Shown: piece after piece, positions 8,327-16,856 of the stretch | How the letters are laid out: each line of letters begins with the position of its first letter | Numbering within the stretch: the stretch's first letter is position 1 | Assembly: GCA_038225015.1 (NCBI GenBank) | Contig: JBBRFB010000010.1 | Coordinates: 1-47,545, forward strand | From: Schlegelella_A sp038225015 | GTDB taxonomy: Bacteria; Pseudomonadota; Gammaproteobacteria; Burkholderiales; Burkholderiaceae_C | Reading direction: 5' to 3' | Length of the DNA stretch: 47,545 bases | The notes under the pieces: model-generated | Told to the model about the DNA's origin: nothing | The model's database searches: none | The model's input: the letters and a program-made list of their open reading frames with translations, nothing else | Translations under genes and position numbers: made by a program

Positions 8327-9460
8327 ATGGACTTCGATTTCAGCGACGACCAGGAGATGCTCCGCGAGTCGGTTCGCCGGTGGGTCGAGAAGAGCTACAC
8401 CTTCGAGGCGCGCCGCAAGATCGTCGCGGCCGGCGGGTTCTCGAAGGAGGCCTGGAAAGGGCTGGCCGACCTCGGCCTCCTCGGCCTGCAGGTGCCCGAG
8501 GCCGAAGGCGGCATGGGCTTCGGCGCCGTCGACGCCATGGTGGTCATGGAAGAGCTGGGGCGCGGCCTCGTGCTCGAGCCCTATGCGCCGGTGGCGCTCG
8601 TCGCCACCCACCTGCTGGCGGCCGCGCCGGCGGGCCAGGCCCTGCTGTCGCGGCTGGCCGGCGGCGACGCTATCGTCGTGCTTGCCCAGGAGGAGCGCCA
8701 CTCGCGGTATCGGCTCAGCCACGTCGAGACGAAGGCCGAAGGCAGCGGCGATGCGTGCCAGCTCACCGGCACGAAGATCGTCGTGCCGGCGGGTGCCGCG
8801 GCCGATGCCTTCATCGTCTCCGCGCGCGCCACGGGCGGCGCCGACGACGGCAACGGCGTCGCCCTCTTCCTCGTCGAGAAGAACGCGCCCGGCGTCAGGG
8901 TGCGTCCGTACCCGACCCAGGACGCTGCCGCCGCAGCCGATCTCGTGCTCGACGGCGCCCGGGCCACCGTCCTCTTGCCGGCGGGGGAAGCCCTGGCCGC
9001 GCTCGAAGCCGCCGTCGACATCGGCATCGCAGGGCTGTGCGCGGAAGCCGTCGGCGCCATGGACGCGCTGGTCAAACTCACCGTCGAGTACATGAACACC
9101 CGCAAGCAGTTCGGGGTGACGATCGCCACCTTCCAGGCGCTCAGGCACCGCATGGCCGACGTGAAGATGCAGCTCGAGCTGGCGCGATCGATGAGCTACT
9201 TCGCCAGCCTGAAGCTCGGCGAGCCGGCGCCGGCGCGCCGGCGCGCGCTCTCGCAGGCCAAGGTGCAGCTCGGCCAGTCGATGCGCTACGTGGGCCAGCA
9301 ATGCATCCAGCTGCACGGCGGCATCGGCGTCACCGACGAGTACGCGGCGAGCCACTACTTCAAGCGCCTGACCGTGATGGAGATGACCTTCGGCGATACG
9401 CTGCACCACCTGGACGAGGTGTCGGCGCGCATGCAGGACACCGCGGGCGTGTTCGCCTGA
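8327..9460 (+). CDS. Acyl-CoA dehydrogenase (PimD-like, smaller subunit type)
   Basis: 377-residue acyl-CoA dehydrogenase homologue two bases after its partner. The N-terminus MDFDFSDDQEMLRESVRRW and the C-terminal fold (EYMNTRKQFGVTIATFQALRHRMAD, then QLHGGIGVTDEYAASHYFKRL) are typical. The usual catalytic YEGTNEIQR segment is absent: the chain ends with HHLDEVSARM. Paired genes of this kind resemble pimeloyl-CoA dehydrogenase large and small subunits and the heterotetrameric steroid-side-chain enzymes, where one subunit holds most of the active site. The acyl substrate (dicarboxylic, branched or side-chain) is not evident. An AAGGAG sequence overlaps its stop and may serve the next gene. 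Confidence 0.9.
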   Translation: MDFDFSDDQEMLRESVRRWVEKSYTFEARRKIVAAGGFSKEAWKGLADLGLLGLQVPEAEGGMGFGAVDAMVVMEELGRGLVLEPYAPVALVATHLLAAAPAGQALLSRLAGGDAIVVLAQEERHSRYRLSHVETKAEGSGDACQLTGTKIVVPAGAAADAFIVSARATGGADDGNGVALFLVEKNAPGVRVRPYPTQDAAAAADLVLDGARATVLLPAGEALAALEAAVDIGIAGLCAEAVGAMDALVKLTVEYMNTRKQFGVTIATFQALRHRMADVKMQLELARSMSYFASLKLGEPAPARRRALSQAKVQLGQSMRYVGQQCIQLHGGIGVTDEYAASHYFKRLTVMEMTFGDTLHHLDEVSARMQDTAGVFA

Positions 9461-9516
9461 AGGAGACCTTGCCTTCCGCCGCGGCGCCGATCGAGCCGAC
9501 CGCCACCCCCGCGACG

Positions 9517-10542
9517 ATGTCGACGACCTTCGGGCTCACCGCCGTGAGCGGCCTCGCGGTCGGCCACTTCACCGACCCGCGCCGGCCGACCGGCTGCACC
9601 GTCGTGCTGGCCGAGGGCGGCGCGGTCTGCGGCGTCGACGTTCGCGGTGCCGCACCGGGCACGCGAGAGACCGAGCTGCTGTCGCCGCTGAATACGGTCG
9701 AGAAGGTGCACGCCGTGCTGCTCTCGGGCGGCAGCGCCTTCGGCCTCGATGCCGCCGGCGGCGTCATGCGCTGGCTCGACGAGCGCGGCATCGGCATCGC
9801 CGTCGGCCCGAAGCGGCCCGGCGGCACGGCCGTGACCGTGCCCATCGTTCCGGCCGCGATCCTGTTCGACCTCTGGATCGGCGACGCCTCGATCCGGCCC
9901 GACGCGGCCGCCGGCCATGCCGCCTGCGCGGCGGCGACGCGGGCGACGCCTGCCGAAGGCAACGTCGGTGCCGGCGCCGGAGCGAGCGTCGGCAAGCTGT
10001 TCGGCATCGGCCGGGCGATGCGCGGAGGCCTCGGCACCGCTTCGCTCACCGTCGGCGGCGTCACGGTGGCTGCGCTCGTCGCCGTGAACGCGCTGGGCGA
10101 CGTCGTCGATCCGTCGAGCGGCCGTCTCGTCGCCGGCGCGCGAAGCGACGACGGTGGCGGCTTCCTCGACCAGATGGCGGCGCTGCGCCGCGGCGACTGG
10201 CCGCGCTCGCTGCAGGGCGAGGCCGGCGCCGCCACCACGCTGGCCATCGTCGCCACCGACGCCGTGCTGACCAAGGCCGAGGCGACGAAGGTCGCGCAGA
10301 TGGCGCACGACGGGCTGGCGCGGACGATCCGGCCGGTGCACACGATGGGCGACGGCGACGTCGTCTTCGCCCTGGCCACCGGTGCCGCCGGCCGGCGAGT
10401 CCACACCACGCTGATCGGCGCGCTCGCGGCCGACGTCCTCGCCGACGCGGTGCTGCGCGGCGTCCGCGCCGCGACGTCGCTGGCGGGCGAGGGCCTGCCG
10501 GCCCTGCCCTCGGCGGCCGACTTCGCGGCGCGTACCGCCTGA
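9517..10542 (+). CDS. P1 family peptidase (DmpA-like, self-processing)
   Basis: 341-residue member of the DmpA/BapA fold group, N-terminal-nucleophile peptidases that cleave themselves into alpha and beta chains and act on N-terminal residues or beta-peptides. Family signatures are GLAVGH at residues 12-17, VLLSGGSAFGLDAAGGV (67-83) and GNVGAGAGASVGK (148-160). The likely processing site is just before TTLAIVATDAV, which would expose Thr240 or Thr241 as nucleophile where DmpA has Ser. There is no signal peptide. A TTG at 9469 preceded by AAGGAG would add 16 Pro/Ala-rich residues; ATG 9517 matches the family N-terminus better but lacks a ribosome binding site. Likely transcribed with the dehydrogenases. 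Confidence 0.88.
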   Translation: MSTTFGLTAVSGLAVGHFTDPRRPTGCTVVLAEGGAVCGVDVRGAAPGTRETELLSPLNTVEKVHAVLLSGGSAFGLDAAGGVMRWLDERGIGIAVGPKRPGGTAVTVPIVPAAILFDLWIGDASIRPDAAAGHAACAAATRATPAEGNVGAGAGASVGKLFGIGRAMRGGLGTASLTVGGVTVAALVAVNALGDVVDPSSGRLVAGARSDDGGGFLDQMAALRRGDWPRSLQGEAGAATTLAIVATDAVLTKAEATKVAQMAHDGLARTIRPVHTMGDGDVVFALATGAAGRRVHTTLIGALAADVLADAVLRGVRAATSLAGEGLPALPSAADFAARTA

Positions 10543-10571
10543 TCCCCTACAACCACGAGACGAGCCAAGCC

Positions 10572-11975
10572 ATGAATCCGAAGACCGCCGCACCGCACTC
10601 GATGTCACGACGCCGACTTCTCCTCGCCGCCGCAGCCGCCGGCGCCGTGCCGCTCGGCGCTTGCGCAACCCGCCCCGACAACGCGTCGATGCCGCCGATC
10701 GTCTTCGTGCCCGGCAACGGCGACACCGCGGCGCTCTGGATGACGACGATCTGGCGCTTCGAATCGAACGGCTGGCCGCGCGACCGCCTGCACGCGATCG
10801 ACCTGCCCTACCCGCTGGCCCGCGACGACGACACCAAGGCCCAGCCCGGCCGCACCTCGACCGCCGAGCACATGGCCTTCCTCGCGGCCGAGGTGAAGAA
10901 GGTGCTCGCCGCCACCGGCGCCGCCAAGGTCGCGCTTGTCGGCAACTCGCGCGGCGGCTATGCCATCCGCAACTTCATCGCCAACGGCGGCGGCGCGGCG
11001 GTGGTCTCGCACGTCGTCCTCGGTGGCGTGCCGAACCATGGCGTCTTCGCCGACGCCGGCGGCCGGCAGGGCAGCGAGTTCAACGGCGCCGGGCCGTTCC
11101 TCAGCGGCCTGAACGCGCCGCAGGGACCGCGTGGCGACGAGGTGGCACCCGGCATCGGCTGGATGACGATCCGCTCCGACCACAACGACAAGTACGCGCA
11201 GCCCGATGGCGTCTGGATCGGCGCGCCCGGCAAGCCCACCGGCGTCACCTACGAGGGCCCGGCACTGAAGGGAGCCGAGAACGTGGTGATCGCCGGCGTC
11301 GACCACCGCGAGACGTCGTTCAGCCCCGCGGCCTTTGCCGAGACCTACCGGTTCATCGCCGGCAAGGGACCGACGACGCTGGCCATCGTCGCCGAGAACC
11401 CGATCGTGCTCGACGGGACGGTGAGCGGCCGCGGCCTGAACAACGCCCAGGGCGGCTTTGCAACCAACCTGCCGCTGGTCGGCGCCTCGGTCCAGGTCTA
11501 CGAGACGCGCCCTGCCACCGGCGAACGGCTCGGCGACGCGAAACTGCAGAAGACGATCGGCACCGACGGCCGCTGGGGGCCGTTCCGTGCCGACGCCGGC
11601 GCGACCTACGAGTTCGTGATCGCCGCGCCCGGCTACGCGACGACGCACATCTACCGCTCGCCCTTCCCGCGCTCGTCGTCGGTGGTGAGCCTGCGAGCCG
11701 AGCGGCTGGCCGATGCCGACCGCAGTGCCCGCTCGCTCGTCGTGCTCAGCCGCCCGCGCGGGTACTTCGGCCTGCCGCGCGACCGCATCGCGCTCGACGG
11801 CACCAGCCCGCCGGCTGGTATCCCGCCGGGCGTCCCCGGCCTCTCGACAGCGCGGCTGAAGGTCGCCGACGAGCCGAACCGCGCCGTCGTCGGCGAGTTC
11901 AACGGCGAGCGCATCGTCGGCCGCGCCTGGCCCGCCGCCGACAACCACATCGTCCTGCTCGAGCTGACTTACTGA
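10572..11975 (+). CDS. Tat-exported lipoprotein alpha/beta hydrolase
   Basis: 467-residue hydrolase. A twin-arginine signal (SRRRLLLAA, residues 12-20) is followed by a lipobox LGAC with Cys31, so the product is probably folded in the cytosol, exported by Tat and lipid-anchored. The alpha/beta hydrolase core begins with PIVFVPGNGDTAALW. The nucleophile elbow is GNSRGG with Ser126, and a catalytic His probably lies in GVDHRETSF near residue 240. The C-terminal part (about 275-467) is beta-rich and resembles a carboxypeptidase-regulatory or transthyretin-like domain (GASVQVYETRPATGERLGDA). Esterase or lipase activity is likely, but the substrate is unknown. It is 29 bases after the P1 peptidase. 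Confidence 0.85.
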   Translation: MNPKTAAPHSMSRRRLLLAAAAAGAVPLGACATRPDNASMPPIVFVPGNGDTAALWMTTIWRFESNGWPRDRLHAIDLPYPLARDDDTKAQPGRTSTAEHMAFLAAEVKKVLAATGAAKVALVGNSRGGYAIRNFIANGGGAAVVSHVVLGGVPNHGVFADAGGRQGSEFNGAGPFLSGLNAPQGPRGDEVAPGIGWMTIRSDHNDKYAQPDGVWIGAPGKPTGVTYEGPALKGAENVVIAGVDHRETSFSPAAFAETYRFIAGKGPTTLAIVAENPIVLDGTVSGRGLNNAQGGFATNLPLVGASVQVYETRPATGERLGDAKLQKTIGTDGRWGPFRADAGATYEFVIAAPGYATTHIYRSPFPRSSSVVSLRAERLADADRSARSLVVLSRPRGYFGLPRDRIALDGTSPPAGIPPGVPGLSTARLKVADEPNRAVVGEFNGERIVGRAWPAADNHIVLLELTY

Positions 11976-11988
11976 CCTGTCGCTGTTC

Positions 11989-12684
11989 GTGAGGCTTGCC
12001 GACGTCCTCTTCACGCAGGGCTTCGGCACGCGTCGGGAATGCGCGGCGCTCCTCGGGGCCGGCCTCGTCCGGATCGACGACGCGGTGCGCAGCGAACCAG
12101 CCGACGAGGTCGATCCCGAGGGCCTGGCGTTCACGGTCGATGGCGAGCGCTGGGTCTTCCAGGCCCGCGCCGTGATCGCGATGAACAAGCCGTCGGGCCA
12201 CGAGTGCTCGCAGAAGCCACGCCACCACCCGAGCGTCTATGCGCTGCTGCCGCTGCCGCTGCGCCGGCGCGGCGTGCAGGCCATCGGCAGGCTCGACGAG
12301 GACACGACCGGGGTCCTCCTCTTCACCGACGACGGCGTCCTCATCCACCGCCTCACTTCGCCGAAGCACCTCGCGCCGAAGGTCTACGAGGTGTCTTGCC
12401 GGCACCCGGTCGACGCGGCGCAGATCGAGCAGCTGTGCGCCGGCGTCGTGCTGCACGACGACCCGGGATCGGTGCGCGCCGCGGCCTGCGAGGCGACCGG
12501 GCCGAGCTCGCTGCGTCTGACGCTCGGCGAAGGCAAGTACCACCAGGTCAAGCGCATGGTCGCCGCCGTCGGCAACCGCGTCGAGGCACTGCACCGGAGC
12601 GCTTTCGCCGGCGTGCGGGTCGACGACCTCGCGCCCGGCGCGTGGCGCTGGCTCTCGTCCGACGAGGCTCGTTTCGATCGCTGA
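11989..12684 (+). CDS. RsuA-family rRNA pseudouridine synthase
   Basis: 231-residue pseudouridine synthase that isomerises a uridine in rRNA. The N-terminal S4-type RNA-binding domain (RLADVLFTQGFGTRRECAALL) is followed by the catalytic domain with GRLDEDTTG, Asp103 being the catalytic residue. The later GKYHQVKRMVAAVGNRVEALHRS is the conserved C-terminal motif. Domain order and length match RsuA, which modifies 16S position 516, more than RluB/E/F, but that assignment is inference. The start is a GTG at 11989, 13 bases after the hydrolase stop. It may be read as the last gene of the operon beginning at 7131. Confidence 0.92.
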   Translation: MRLADVLFTQGFGTRRECAALLGAGLVRIDDAVRSEPADEVDPEGLAFTVDGERWVFQARAVIAMNKPSGHECSQKPRHHPSVYALLPLPLRRRGVQAIGRLDEDTTGVLLFTDDGVLIHRLTSPKHLAPKVYEVSCRHPVDAAQIEQLCAGVVLHDDPGSVRAAACEATGPSSLRLTLGEGKYHQVKRMVAAVGNRVEALHRSAFAGVRVDDLAPGAWRWLSSDEARFDR

Positions 12685-12734
12685 CCGGAGGGCCCGGCCG
12701 CCCGCACGTGCCCGCTCGCCTTCGCCGCGCGGCC

Positions 12735-13841
12735 TCAGCCCCAGACGTCGCCGGCGACCTCGACCACACGCTCGAGCTTTCGCCACTGGTCGTCCTGCGA
12801 GAGCGCGTTGCCATGGTGCGTGCTCGAGAAGCCGCACTGCGGTGACAGGCAAAGACGATCCAGTGGCACGAAGGCGGCCGCCTCGTCGATGCGCCGCTTC
12901 AGCGCGTCCTTGTCCTCCAGCTCGCCGAGCTTGGTGGTGACGAGGCCGAGCACCACCTTCTTCGCGGCGCTGCCGCCGCTTCGCTGCAGCGCCCGCAGCG
13001 GCTCGAAGCCGCCGGCCCGGCTGCTGTCGAACTCCATGAAGTAGCCGTCGACGTCGGTCGAGAACATCGCCTCGACCACCGGGTCGTAGCCGCCCTCGGC
13101 GACCCACGCACTCTTGAAATTGCCGCGGCAGGTGTGGATCGTGACCCGCATGTCCTTCGGCCGGCCGGCGAGGGCACGGTTGATGACGTCGGCGTAAGTC
13201 TGCGGCAGCCGCTCGGGGTCGTCGCCGTTGGCGCGGCAGCTGGCCTGAATCCTCGGGTCGCACAGGTAGGCGAAGGTCACGTCGTCGAGCTGCAGGTAAC
13301 GGCAACCGGCCTCGGCCAGATGGGCGATTGCCTGGCGATAGGCTTCGGCCACGTCGGCCCAGAAGGCGTCGAGGTCGGGGTAGACCTCGCTCGAGATCGA
13401 CGCCCTGCCGCCGCGCAGGTGCAGCATCGATGGCGACGGGATCGTCATCTTCGCCGTCTTCGTCGTCGTCGCCTTCAGGAAGGCGAAGTGGTCGGCCATG
13501 ATCGGCGCCCGGCACGCGACCCGGCCGGTGACCACCGGAATCGGCGGCTGCTCGCTCTGGCCGGTGATCTTGAACTTCGGGCCAGGGTTGTCCTGCAGCG
13601 TCACGCCCTCGAGGCTGGCGAGGAAGTCGAGATGCCACCAGTCGCGTCGGAACTCGCCGTCGGTGATGCCTTCGAGGCCGAGCGCTTCCTGGCGCCGCAC
13701 CGCGGCGACGATGGCGTCGTCCTCGATTGCCTTCAGGGCGGCGGCGTCGAGCTCGCCGGCCTTGAAGCGGCGGCGCGCGTCGGCCAGCGCGGCCGGTCTG
13801 AGCAGGCTGCCGACCTGGTCGGCACGAAAGGGTGCGTTCAT
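12735..13841 (-). CDS. Cobalamin-independent methionine synthase-like protein (short MetE, core domain)
   Basis: 368-residue homologue of the C-terminal catalytic half of MetE, which moves a methyl group from methyltetrahydropteroyl-glutamate to homocysteine. Full MetE is about 750 residues, so this is the short stand-alone type. Zinc ligands can be recognised: His and Cys in IHTCRGN, Glu in MEFDSSRAG and Cys in SPQCGFSS. The N-terminus FRADQVGSLLRP is typical of the short group. Stand-alone members may use other methyl donors or thiol acceptors, so methionine synthesis is not certain. The ATG complement is at 13839-13841 with GAGGA upstream. It is divergent from the DUF6494-type gene. Confidence 0.9.
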   Translation of the reverse strand: MNAPFRADQVGSLLRPAALADARRRFKAGELDAAALKAIEDDAIVAAVRRQEALGLEGITDGEFRRDWWHLDFLASLEGVTLQDNPGPKFKITGQSEQPPIPVVTGRVACRAPIMADHFAFLKATTTKTAKMTIPSPSMLHLRGGRASISSEVYPDLDAFWADVAEAYRQAIAHLAEAGCRYLQLDDVTFAYLCDPRIQASCRANGDDPERLPQTYADVINRALAGRPKDMRVTIHTCRGNFKSAWVAEGGYDPVVEAMFSTDVDGYFMEFDSSRAGGFEPLRALQRSGGSAAKKVVLGLVTTKLGELEDKDALKRRIDEAAAFVPLDRLCLSPQCGFSSTHHGNALSQDDQWRKLERVVEVAGDVWG

Positions 13842-13955
13842 CGAAGTCCTCGTCGTCGAACGGGCGCCAGGCCCCGCCTGCCCATGACCGGAGACTGCCG
13901 CATCGGGCGGCCGGCTGGCATCATGGTGAATCACATCACTCCAGCGGAGATGACC

Positions 13956-14162
13956 ATGAACGAAGAAGCCTTCAACCTCAGCCTGCGCAAGTTCCTGAAG
14001 ACGGTCGGCGTCGGTTCGCAGCGCGAGATCGAACAGGCCGTCGACAAGGCGATTTCCTCCGGCGCTATCAAGGGCACGGAGTCGCTTCCGGCGAGCGCGA
14101 CGCTTGTTGTCGCCGGCCTGTCGCTCAGCGTGCGCTTCGATGGTGAGATCAAGCTGCAGTGA
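13956..14162 (+). CDS. Small conserved protein (DUF6494-like)
   Basis: 68-residue protein starting at ATG 13956 with GGAG six bases upstream; an in-frame ATG at 13950 overlaps that ribosome binding site and is less likely. The sequence is a helical N-terminal part (MNEEAFNLSLRKFLKTVGV), a middle SQREIEQAVDKAISSGAI, and a beta-like C-terminus (TLVVAGLSLSVRFDGEIKLQ). It resembles the small DUF6494 family, whose function is unknown. No signal peptide or membrane segment. It stands alone between the MetE-like gene and exonuclease III. Confidence 0.8.
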   Translation: MNEEAFNLSLRKFLKTVGVGSQREIEQAVDKAISSGAIKGTESLPASATLVVAGLSLSVRFDGEIKLQ

Positions 14163-14213
14163 GCCGGTGAACCGCGGGCCATCGATCGACGTCCGAGCCG
14201 GCCGCGACGCTCG

Positions 14214-15062
14214 GTGAAGCTCGCCACCTGGAACGTCAACCAGGTCGTCCGCCGCCTGCCGCTGCTGCTCGAGTGGCTGGCCGAGAGCCGGCCCGACATC
14301 GTCGCCCTGCAGGAGACCCGCTGCACCGACACCGCCTTCCCGCGCGCCGCGATCGAGGCCGCCGGGTACGGTGCCATTGCTTGCGGGGAGCGCACGTGGA
14401 ACGGCGTCGCGCTCCTGGCCCGCGATGCCGAGCCGATCGAAGTCAGGCGCGCGCTGCCTGGCGCAACCGACGATGCCCAGGCGCGCTACCTCGAAGCGGC
14501 GATCCATGGCGTCCTCGTCGCATCGATCTACCTGCCGAACGGCAATCCGCAGCCGGGGCCGAAATTCGTCTACAAGCTCGCCTGGTTCGAGCGGCTGATC
14601 GCGCACGCCGCCAGCCTGCATGCCAGCGGCCATCCGGTGGTCCTGGCCGGCGACTTCAACGTCGTGCCGACCGACGCCGACATCTACGTGAGCAAGAGCA
14701 ACGCGTACCGCGACAACGCGCTCCTGCAGCCGGCGCCGCGCGCCGCCTTCCGCACGCTGCTGGCGCAAGGCTGGACCGACGCGCTGCGTGCCGTGCATCC
14801 GCACGCCCGCCTCTACACCTTCTGGGACTACGTGCGCCAGGCCTGGCCGCGCGACGCCGGCCTGCACATCGATCACCTGCTGTTGAGCGACGGGCTCGCA
14901 GCACGGATCGAAGATGCCGGCGTCGACCGAGAGATGCGTGGTCGCGAGGGCGCGAGCGACCATGCCCCGGCATGGGTGCGGCTCGCCGACGCCGCGGCCG
15001 CGTCACCGACGCGGCGCCGGCCTCCGGGATCACGACGACCGGCTGCGGGGAAGCCAAAATGA
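14214..15062 (+). CDS. xth: Exodeoxyribonuclease III
   Basis: Mg-dependent 3'-5' exonuclease and AP endonuclease of base-excision repair, 282 residues from a GTG at 14214. Family motifs: KLATWNVNQV at the N-terminus with the metal-site Asn, ALQETR near residue 31 with the metal-binding Glu, NGVALLAR, LAGDFNVVP (catalytic Asp and Asn near 145), and the C-terminal LHIDHLLLS and GASDHAPAWV (His base near 245). The last 30 residues are an Arg/Pro/Ala-rich tail beyond the core fold. It is followed after 33 bases by ridA with its own strong ribosome binding site. Confidence 0.93.
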   Translation: MKLATWNVNQVVRRLPLLLEWLAESRPDIVALQETRCTDTAFPRAAIEAAGYGAIACGERTWNGVALLARDAEPIEVRRALPGATDDAQARYLEAAIHGVLVASIYLPNGNPQPGPKFVYKLAWFERLIAHAASLHASGHPVVLAGDFNVVPTDADIYVSKSNAYRDNALLQPAPRAAFRTLLAQGWTDALRAVHPHARLYTFWDYVRQAWPRDAGLHIDHLLLSDGLAARIEDAGVDREMRGREGASDHAPAWVRLADAAAASPTRRRPPGSRRPAAGKPK

Positions 15063-15095
15063 ACGTCTCTATCTGCCGGCATGGCTGGAGGTGAC

Positions 15096-15491
15096 ATGAC
15101 GAGAATCGACCGACAACTCATCAGCTCGGGCTCCGATTTCGAAGCCGCCATCGGTTACTCGCGCGCCGTGGTCGCCGGCGAGTGGGTGTTCGTGTCGGGC
15201 ACGACCGGCTTCGACTATTCGACGATGACGATCGCCGACAGCCTGCCGGAGCAGACCGAGCAGTGCCTGAGAAACATCGCCGCGGCCCTGGCTCAGGCGG
15301 GCTCCGGCCTCGCTGACGTGGTCCGCGTCACCTACGTGCTGACCGACGCCGCAGCCTTCGAATCGTGCTGGCCGGTGCTGCGACGCCATTTCGGCGAGGT
15401 GCGGCCGGCGGCGATGATGATCTCGGCCGTCCTCGCCGACCCGCGCATGAAGATCGAGATCGAGGTCACGGCGTTGAAGCAACAGCGGTAG
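15096..15491 (+). CDS. RidA family protein (Rid/YjgF)
   Basis: 131-residue RidA-family protein. Founding members hydrolyse reactive 2-aminoacrylate and related imines, protecting PLP enzymes; many paralogues act in specific catabolic routes. It has the usual core (VSGTTGFD, QTEQCLRNIAAALAQAGSGLADVVRVTYVLTD), but the conserved substrate-binding Arg is in a shifted context (FGEVRPAAMMISAV), and the C-terminus ends IEIEVTALKQQR, in place of the usual VEIEAIA. The ATG at 15096 has an excellent GGAGG. It is convergent with malonyl-CoA decarboxylase. Confidence 0.9.
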   Translation: MTRIDRQLISSGSDFEAAIGYSRAVVAGEWVFVSGTTGFDYSTMTIADSLPEQTEQCLRNIAAALAQAGSGLADVVRVTYVLTDAAAFESCWPVLRRHFGEVRPAAMMISAVLADPRMKIEIEVTALKQQR

Positions 15492-15542
15492 GCATCGGCG
15501 ACGAGCCGACCGGATCAGGCCATCTCGGCTACGGCCGATACG

Positions 15543-16838
15543 TCAGATCGTGCCCGCGACCGCACGCGCGTGGGCCACCCCGCCGCGAACGAAGAGCTCG
15601 TGGTTCGCCTCGATGTGGTCGAGCGCATACAGATAGTTCACCATCGTCCCAAACGACTGGCGCAAGCCGTTGGCCGAACCGTCTGCGAGCGCGTTGACGC
15701 GCTCCAGGCGGGCCCCGTTGTCGAGATGGAAGCGGGCGACCGGGTCACCCTGGCCCGCGGCGGTGCCATGCAGGACGTAGGCCGCGCACAGGCGCCGCAG
15801 GGCCTCGCACAGTGGCTCGCCTGCGGCCGCGAGGGCGGCTGACGAGGGCCGGGCCCCCGCGACGTCGAGCACGAGCTGGCGCGACTCGGCCAGGCGGGCG
15901 GCGCGCGACCGCAGCGTCGGGTCGATGGCGCCGACGTCGGCGGTGTCGCGCAGCCAGCGGGCGAAGCCGGGCACCGGCGAGAGCGTGCAGAAGGTCTTCA
16001 GCTGCGGCAGCTCGCGCTTGAGCTGCTCGGCCACCCGCTTGATGAGGAAGTTGCCGAGCGAGACGCCGCGCAGGCCGGGCTGGCAGTTGCTGATCGAATA
16101 GAAGGTCGCCACCTTGTAGTGCTCGGCCGGCATCGGTTCGGCGCGCTTGTCGATCAGCGGGCCGATGGCGGCTGGCATCTCGGCGACGAGGGCGACCTCG
16201 ACGAAGATGAGCGGCTCGCCGGGCAGTTGCGGATGAAAGAAGGCGAAGCAGCGGCGGTCGCTGCCGAGTCGCCGCCGCAGGTCGTCCCAGCCGTCGATGG
16301 CGTGCACCGCCTCGTGCTCGATCAGCTGCTCGAGGAGGCGGGCCGGCGAATTCCAGTCGACCTGCTGCATCTGCAGGAAGCCGGGATTGAACCAGCTCGA
16401 GAGCAGGTGCAGCAGATCGGACTCGAGTGCGGCCAGCTCGGGCCGCTCACGCAGCCGGCCGAGCAGCGTGCGACGCATCGCGATGATCGCCGCCGTGCCG
16501 CCGGCGGCCTGGTTGATTCGGCGCAGCAGTTCCTGCCGTGGCGGCTCGGCCGCCTTCGTCAAGGCGATCAGGGTAGCCGCCGCCGGTTGCGCCGCATAGG
16601 CGGTCGCCGCCTTCAGCACCACCGCGGGTGCCGGGCTGAAATCGCGCGCCAGATGCTCGAAGAACTCGAGCTGGCCGGCTTCGTCGAGCTCGCCGAACCG
16701 CTGCACGAGCTCGGCGGCGATGGCGCCGCTGTTGGCACCGCCGCGCTCCGAAAGCAGGCGCGTGCAGCTGCGCAGCACGGCACGCAACGTGCGGCCCTGG
16801 CCGACCCGCTGGGCGGCGAGGCGCAATCCGGTCAGCAT
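15543..16838 (-). CDS. Malonyl-CoA decarboxylase
   Basis: 431-residue enzyme converting malonyl-CoA to acetyl-CoA and CO2 in the cytosol. The first half is a helical oligomerisation domain. The second half has the acetyltransferase-like catalytic fold with FYSISNCQPGLRGVSLGNFLIK (residues 246-267), holding the catalytic Ser, and a C-terminal YALDHIEANHELF with the catalytic His at residue 413. The ATG complement is at 16836-16838. It lies 18 bases downstream of the S9 peptidase gene on the same strand and may be co-transcribed. No malonyl-CoA synthetase or malonate transporter is adjacent, so it may serve malonyl-CoA balance rather than a dedicated malonate pathway. Confidence 0.94.
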   Translation of the reverse strand: MLTGLRLAAQRVGQGRTLRAVLRSCTRLLSERGGANSGAIAAELVQRFGELDEAGQLEFFEHLARDFSPAPAVVLKAATAYAAQPAAATLIALTKAAEPPRQELLRRINQAAGGTAAIIAMRRTLLGRLRERPELAALESDLLHLLSSWFNPGFLQMQQVDWNSPARLLEQLIEHEAVHAIDGWDDLRRRLGSDRRCFAFFHPQLPGEPLIFVEVALVAEMPAAIGPLIDKRAEPMPAEHYKVATFYSISNCQPGLRGVSLGNFLIKRVAEQLKRELPQLKTFCTLSPVPGFARWLRDTADVGAIDPTLRSRAARLAESRQLVLDVAGARPSSAALAAAGEPLCEALRRLCAAYVLHGTAAGQGDPVARFHLDNGARLERVNALADGSANGLRQSFGTMVNYLYALDHIEANHELFVRGGVAHARAVAGTI

Positions 16839-16856
16839 TGCGTGCCCGGCCCTCGC

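Noticed and set aside
15521..15540. TCGGC-TACG-GCCGA stem between ridA and malonyl-CoA decarboxylase
   Set aside because: Only 5 bp and no T tract, so a terminator call is not justified.
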